Below are positions 60,108-64,000 of a stretch of DNA of 64,000 nt, one piece after another; the stretch's first letter is position 1, and the number at the start of each line of letters is the position of its first letter. The stretch is from Burkholderiales bacterium Ga0077544. GTDB lineage: Bacteria > Pseudomonadota > Gammaproteobacteria > Burkholderiales > Burkholderiaceae_D. The DNA lies in NCBI GenBank assembly GCA_001464355.1, contig LNEU01000022.1, positions 124,001 to 188,000 of the forward strand, given 5' to 3'. A program made the position numbers and the translations under genes. The notes beneath the pieces are model-generated. The model ran no database searches. It was given only the letters and a program-made list of their open reading frames with translations, and was not told the origin of the DNA.

Positions 60108-60557
60108 TTAAATCGACGGCTTGACCTGCAACCAAAACGTTACCGGCCCGTCGTTGGTTAGCGATACTTGCATGTCGGCGCCAAACTGACCTGTCGCCAC
60201 GCGCGTATGCTTCTGTCCTGCTTGCAGAACAAAATAATCAAACAAGGCGCACGCCAATTCAGGTGCGGCAGCCGGCGTAAATGACGGGCGCGTTCCGGAT
60301 TGCGTATTCGCCGCCAAAGTGAATTGCGGCACCAGCAACAAACCGCCGGCAACATCCATCACACTGCGATTCATCTTGCCCGCATCGTCGGAAAATACAC
60401 GATACGACAACAGCTTGCTGAGCAAGGCATCCGCTTCTTTTTCAGAATCGCCACGCTCGGCGCACACTAACACCATCAAACCGGCATCAATTGCCCCAAC
60501 CGTCACCCCGTCCACCACAACGCTGGCATGCATCACGCGCTGCAACAAGGCAATCAT
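60108..60557 (-). CDS. dtd: D-aminoacyl-tRNA deacylase
   Basis: A 149-residue proofreading enzyme that removes D-amino acids from tRNA, including D-Tyr. It opens with [17 protein letters not shown]; the catalytic segment is [13 protein letters not shown], where S-Q-F-T-L is usual and P-Q-F-T-L occurs here. The Gly-cisPro cross-dimer motif is in NDGPVTFWL. It lies 40 bp after tyrS on the same strand, which is functionally sensible because TyrRS can mischarge D-tyrosine. Confidence 0.95.
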   Translation of the reverse strand: MIALLQRVMHASVVVDGVTVGAIDAGLMVLVCAERGDSEKEADALLSKLLSYRVFSDDAGKMNRSVMDVAGGLLLVPQFTLAANTQSGTRPSFTPAAAPELACALFDYFVLQAGQKHTRVATGQFGADMQVSLTNDGPVTFWLQVKPSI

Positions 60558-60597
60558 GCGGCGACTTTATAAAGATTTATTGCGAATGACACTTTGA

Positions 60598-61839
60598 TCA
60601 CGACAAAGTGACGCGCGCAAATTTACGCTTACCAACTTGCACCACGACTGTCCCTGCATCAACTTTCAAACCCTTGTCGCTAACAACCGTACCATCGATA
60701 CGCACACCACCCTGCTCCACCATGCGTAAAGCTTCCGACGTCGATGGGCACAGATTTGCCTGCTTCAACAATTGACCTATACCGAGCGGTGCGCCGCTCA
60801 AAGCGACCTCAGGAATCTCGTCCGGAATACCGCCTTTGGAGCGATTGACGAAATCGGCTAGTGCGTCTTCTGCCGCTTGCACAGAATGAAAGCGCGCCAC
60901 GATTTCCTGCGCGAGCAAGACTTTGACATCGCGCGGATTGCGACCGCCTTCGATTTCCTTCTTGAACTGTGCAATCTCTGCCAAAGAACGGAACGACAGC
61001 AATTCGTAGTAACGCCACATCATCACATCGGAAATACTCATCAGCTTGGCAAACATCGTATTGCCCGGCTCGGTAATGCCGATGTAATTGCCTTTGGACT
61101 TGGACATCTTCTCGACGCCATCCAGGCCTTCCAGCAAAGGCATGGTCAAAATGCACTGCTGCTCCTGACCGTAACTTTTTTGCAATTCGCGCCCGACCAG
61201 CAAATTGAATTTTTGATCAGTACCGCCCAATTCGAGGTCAGATTTCAGTGCGACCGAATCGTAACCTTGCATCAATGGATACAAAAATTCATGCAGCGAA
61301 ATTGGCGTATTCGAATGGAAACGTTTGGTGAAATCTTCACGCTCCAAAATGCGCGCCACCGTGTATTTGGCCGACAATTCGATCATCCCGCGTGCGCCCA
61401 GCGGATCACACCATTCGGAGTTGTAACGAATCTCGGTGCGCGACGGATCCAGCACCAGGCTGGCTTGCGCGAAGTAAGTCTTCGCGTTTTCGTCGATTTG
61501 CTCTTTCGTCAGCGGCGGACGCGTAATGTTACGACCGGATGGATCGCCGATCATGGACGTAAAGTCGCCGATCAAAAATATTACTTGATGGCCCAGATCT
61601 TGCAACTGACGCATCTTGTTTAATACGACGGTATGGCCCAGGTGCAAATCCGGTGCAGTCGGGTCCAGACCGAGTTTGATGCGCAAGGGTTTGCCGCTTT
61701 GTTCGGAGCGCGCCAGTTTTTGGGCGAATTCGGATTCGATTAACAATTCTTCAACGCCGCGCTTGGCGACCGTCAAGGCCTCTTGTACCGAGTCGGAGAG
61801 AGGCAATTGCACCGGTTTGCTGCTAGAAGAAACATCCAT
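60598..61839 (-). CDS. tyrS: tyrosyl-tRNA synthetase
   Basis: A 413-residue class I synthetase, TyrRS type 2. The HIGH motif is [13 protein letters not shown], and [12 protein letters not shown] is the KMSKS loop. A C-terminal S4-like RNA-binding domain ([18 protein letters not shown]...) completes it. It heads a minus-strand series with dtd, and is divergent from the M23 peptidase gene, a conserved pairing in the Burkholderiales. Confidence 0.97.
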   Translation of the reverse strand: MDVSSSSKPVQLPLSDSVQEALTVAKRGVEELLIESEFAQKLARSEQSGKPLRIKLGLDPTAPDLHLGHTVVLNKMRQLQDLGHQVIFLIGDFTSMIGDPSGRNITRPPLTKEQIDENAKTYFAQASLVLDPSRTEIRYNSEWCDPLGARGMIELSAKYTVARILEREDFTKRFHSNTPISLHEFLYPLMQGYDSVALKSDLELGGTDQKFNLLVGRELQKSYGQEQQCILTMPLLEGLDGVEKMSKSKGNYIGITEPGNTMFAKLMSISDVMMWRYYELLSFRSLAEIAQFKKEIEGGRNPRDVKVLLAQEIVARFHSVQAAEDALADFVNRSKGGIPDEIPEVALSGAPLGIGQLLKQANLCPSTSEALRMVEQGGVRIDGTVVSDKGLKVDAGTVVVQVGKRKFARVTLS

Positions 61840-62007
61840 ATCGCGAATTTTAATTTGTAAAGTTTGTAATAAACGGGAGTAACAAAAGCTGAAGTAGGTA
61901 CAATGCTTTTTTTATTTTATTTTCAGAGACTTATTTCGTTGCCACGCATCAACAAATCACGGCATCGGAAAGAGAAACTGAACAAACGGCAGATTTTAAC
62001 TTATTGC

Positions 62008-63378
62008 ATGTTCACATTAAATAAATTACTGAGCGTTAGCTCCAGCAGCAAAAATCTCTTACTCGGCTCTTCTCGCAAAACACGCATTGTTTCTGGCTCC
62101 GCACTCTTGCTGGCCGTCTGTGCTTTCGGTGCGGTTGGCGTTGCGCCTATGGCACCCGATGCAGCCGACTTGCCAATCAAATCCATCACGCAGGAATTGA
62201 CTCTGCCGGAACTGGCAGATCAAATTGCCGCGCTCGAAAGCAGTCGCCAAAACTATATCAGCGAAGAACGCGTGCGTTCCGGCGATACGCTTGCAACCTT
62301 GCTGGATCGTTTGGGCGTAGATGACAGCAATGCGGCGACTTTCATCAAGTCTGACCCGATTGCGCGCAGTGTGATGCAGTTAAAAGCGGGCAAGCGCGTA
62401 CAGGCGCAAACTGATGAAGACGGTGAATTGAATTGGCTGAGCAGCACGATTTCCAGCGGTCGCAATGAAGCCGTGCGCAATATCGTGATCACACGCGAAG
62501 GCAATCAGTTCAAGGCCGTGGAAACGCCGGTCGCCATGGAGCGGCGCGTCGAGATGCGTTCGGGCACGATCAAGTCGTCCTTGTTTGCCGCCACTGATGC
62601 AGCACAAATCCCTGACAACATCGCATCGCAGATCGTCGACATGTTTTCTACCGACATCGATTTCGGCTCCGATCTGCGCCGCGGCGACCGCTTTAATGTC
62701 GTCTATGAAACCTTTTGGCAAAATGGTGAATACGTGCATGCAGGTCGTGTACTGGCGGGTGAATTCATGAATGGCCCGGCGACCTATCAGTCGGTATGGT
62801 TTGAAGATCCGGGCAGCGCACAAAGCGGCGGTTATTACGGCTTTGACGGAAAATCGTTAAAGAAGGCCTTCCTCAAATCACCGCTGGAATTTTCCCGCAT
62901 TTCGTCCGGTTTCTCACTACGCAAGCATCCGATTTCAGGCTTATGGAAAGCGCATAAGGGCGTGGACTTCGCGGCGGCAACCGGCACACCGATACGTGCG
63001 GCCGGCGATGGCACTATCGATTTCGCCGGCAAGCAAGGCGGCTACGGCAATGTGGTTGTCATCAAGCATTGGTCGAATTATTCGACCGCGTATGCGCACA
63101 TGAGCCGCTTCGCTACCAATCTGCGCAAAGGTACAAAAGTCAGCCAAGGTCAGGTGATCGGCTATGTCGGCAGCACCGGCTGGTCGACCGGACCGCATTT
63201 GCATTACGAGTTCCGCGTCAATAATGAAGCGCGCAATCCGATGACGGTTGATATTCCGAATGCACAGCCTTTGGCAGCAGCACAAATGCAGCGCTTCCGC
63301 GCTGTTGCAGGTGAAATGTCGCATCGCTTTGCGCTGTTGACGCCAGAAAACAATAGTGTCCGTCTGGCGTCGAAATAA
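62008..63378 (+). CDS. M23 family metallopeptidase (LytM/OapA-like)
   Basis: A 456-residue envelope peptidase. An N-terminal hydrophobic anchor (about residues 28-50) is followed by a LysM/OapA-like region (RSGDTLATLLDRLGVDD). The M23 domain contains the zinc ligands in HKGVDFAA (H-x-x-x-D) and the HLHYEFRVN motif. Such proteins cut or activate cutting of peptidoglycan peptides. The start at 62008 is preferred to a longer frame at 61903. anmK, which recycles anhydro-MurNAc, lies immediately downstream. Confidence 0.94.
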   Translation: MFTLNKLLSVSSSSKNLLLGSSRKTRIVSGSALLLAVCAFGAVGVAPMAPDAADLPIKSITQELTLPELADQIAALESSRQNYISEERVRSGDTLATLLDRLGVDDSNAATFIKSDPIARSVMQLKAGKRVQAQTDEDGELNWLSSTISSGRNEAVRNIVITREGNQFKAVETPVAMERRVEMRSGTIKSSLFAATDAAQIPDNIASQIVDMFSTDIDFGSDLRRGDRFNVVYETFWQNGEYVHAGRVLAGEFMNGPATYQSVWFEDPGSAQSGGYYGFDGKSLKKAFLKSPLEFSRISSGFSLRKHPISGLWKAHKGVDFAAATGTPIRAAGDGTIDFAGKQGGYGNVVVIKHWSNYSTAYAHMSRFATNLRKGTKVSQGQVIGYVGSTGWSTGPHLHYEFRVNNEARNPMTVDIPNAQPLAAAQMQRFRAVAGEMSHRFALLTPENNSVRLASK

Positions 63379-63424
63379 GCGAATCGAATTTAACTGCACA
63401 TATTCAATTCAAGCTGCTCGCAGT

Positions 63425-63486
63425 AAAAACCGTTGGTTAAGGGCGTAGTGACTTAAAATCACTTAACTCTGACCAACGGTTTTTTT
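63425..63486 (+). terminator. terminator-like hairpin abutting the anmK start
   Basis: AAAAACCGTTGGT (63425-63437) pairs with ACCAACGGTTTTT (63472-63484). The loop holds a second small dyad (AGTGA/TCACT). The T run ends on the base before the anmK ATG at 63487. It ends the M23 peptidase transcript, and if transcribed from upstream it would block or attenuate anmK expression. Confidence 0.8.
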
Positions 63487-64000
63487 ATGTCGACTCCTCC
63501 TGTTTCCCTTTTCATCGGCTTGATGTCCGGCACCAGCCTCGACGGCGTCGATGGCATCCTGACCGCCTTTTCCAGCGATGGCACGCCGCAACAAACATTG
63601 GGGGCGGCCTACGTTGAATTCCCGGATGCCTTGCGCGCTGACTTGATGGCATTGCAAACTGCCGGCCAGGATGAAATCCATCGTGAAGCGCTCGTCGCGC
63701 AGCAGCTCGCTGAATACTATGCGGAATGCGTAGGGACTTTGCTGCGGGAAGCCAAGGTCGCTACCGGTGATGTGCTGGCAATCGGGGTGCATGGGCAAAC
63801 CATACGCCACCGCCCCGAAGCCGGTTATACACGGCAAACAAATAATCCAGCCTTGCTGGCTGAATGGACAGGTATAGACGTCGTCGCAGATTTTCGCAGT
63901 CGCGATATTGCCGCAGGCGGACAAGGTGCACCCTTGGTCCCGGCATTTCATCGCGCTCTGTTTAGCAGCGGCACTGAAAATCGTGTCGTCGTGAACATAG
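63487..64000 (+). CDS. anmK: anhydro-N-acetylmuramic acid kinase, 5' part (cut by window edge)
   Basis: The first 171 residues are visible: MSTPPVSLFIGLMSGTSLDGVDG, then LAIGVHGQTIRHRP, and DVVADFRSRDIAAGGQGAPLVPAFH. These are the AnmK ATP- and sugar-binding signatures. The enzyme recycles cell-wall anhydro-MurNAc to MurNAc-6-phosphate. The start codon directly follows a T tract of a hairpin, with no room for a Shine-Dalgarno site; conserved sequence starts at residue 8, so a start far downstream is unlikely. Confidence 0.93.
   Translation, partial: MSTPPVSLFIGLMSGTSLDGVDGILTAFSSDGTPQQTLGAAYVEFPDALRADLMALQTAGQDEIHREALVAQQLAEYYAECVGTLLREAKVATGDVLAIGVHGQTIRHRPEAGYTRQTNNPALLAEWTGIDVVADFRSRDIAAGGQGAPLVPAFHRALFSSGTENRVVVNI

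Overview
The window reads as a stretch of core chromosome from a betaproteobacterium of the order Burkholderiales, most probably family Oxalobacteraceae (Herminiimonas/Janthinobacterium type). This is inferred from gene orders typical of that group: dusB-fis-purH-ruvC-ruvA-ruvB, queA-tgt-yajC-secD-secF, recG-oxyR-ubiA, xseB-ispA-dxs-folE2, pilT-pilU beside yggS-proC, polA-DUF2782-thrB-BPSS1780 family, and tyrS / M23 peptidase / anmK. Coding density is high, base composition is moderate, and I see no rRNA, tRNA, insertion sequence, prophage or CRISPR array.

Layout. 1-4.2 kb: start of a glutathione S-transferase gene, purB, a cytochrome b561 / YceI / YceI group and a MarR regulator. 4.2-9.8 kb (minus): queA-tgt-yajC-secD-secF, covering queuosine tRNA modification and the Sec accessory complex. 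10-14.2 kb (plus): recG, oxyR, ubiA. 14.2-14.8 kb: decayed histidine kinase. 15-18.6 kb: TIGR01777 epimerase, GAF/PAS/GGDEF diguanylate cyclase, RcnB-like protein. 18.8-23.3 kb: proC-yggS (minus) divergent from pilT-pilU-glutathione peroxidase (plus). 23.4-28.4 kb (minus): glcDEF glycolate oxidase and a LysR regulator. 28.5-33.1 kb: cobalamin adenosyltransferase, then xseB-ispA-dxs-folE2 (minus). 33.4-38.3 kb: Rieske oxygenase, EamA permease, mercaptopyruvate sulfurtransferase (plus), ZIP transporter and Tat-exported dienelactone hydrolase (minus). 38.4-46.1 kb: polA (minus), DUF2782-thrB-BPSS1780 protein (plus), uvrD (minus). 46.3-48.1 kb (minus): thiS-thiG-thiE, with thiG broken. 48.3-51.3 kb: valS. 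51.4-58.6 kb (minus): MhpD-like hydratase, UPF0178 protein, then dusB-fis-purH-ruvCAB. 58.7-61.8 kb (minus): tyrS-dtd-PEBP-histidine phosphatase. 62-64 kb (plus): M23 peptidase and the 5' part of anmK.

Most of this is housekeeping. The points that stand out are: (1) thiG is interrupted by what looks like a clean 22-nt deletion, predicting loss of thiazole synthesis or a sequence error; (2) a histidine kinase remnant carries a 1-nt frameshift in a T run and has lost its ATPase domain; (3) compact palindromes or repeats lie in non-coding gaps (pilT-pilU, before yceI-2, before the cytochrome b561 gene, pduO-folE2, before the Rieske gene); (4) the anmK start codon abuts the T tract of a terminator-like hairpin; (5) RecG carries a Lys/Ala-rich N-terminal tail. 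I found no convincing new multi-gene system.
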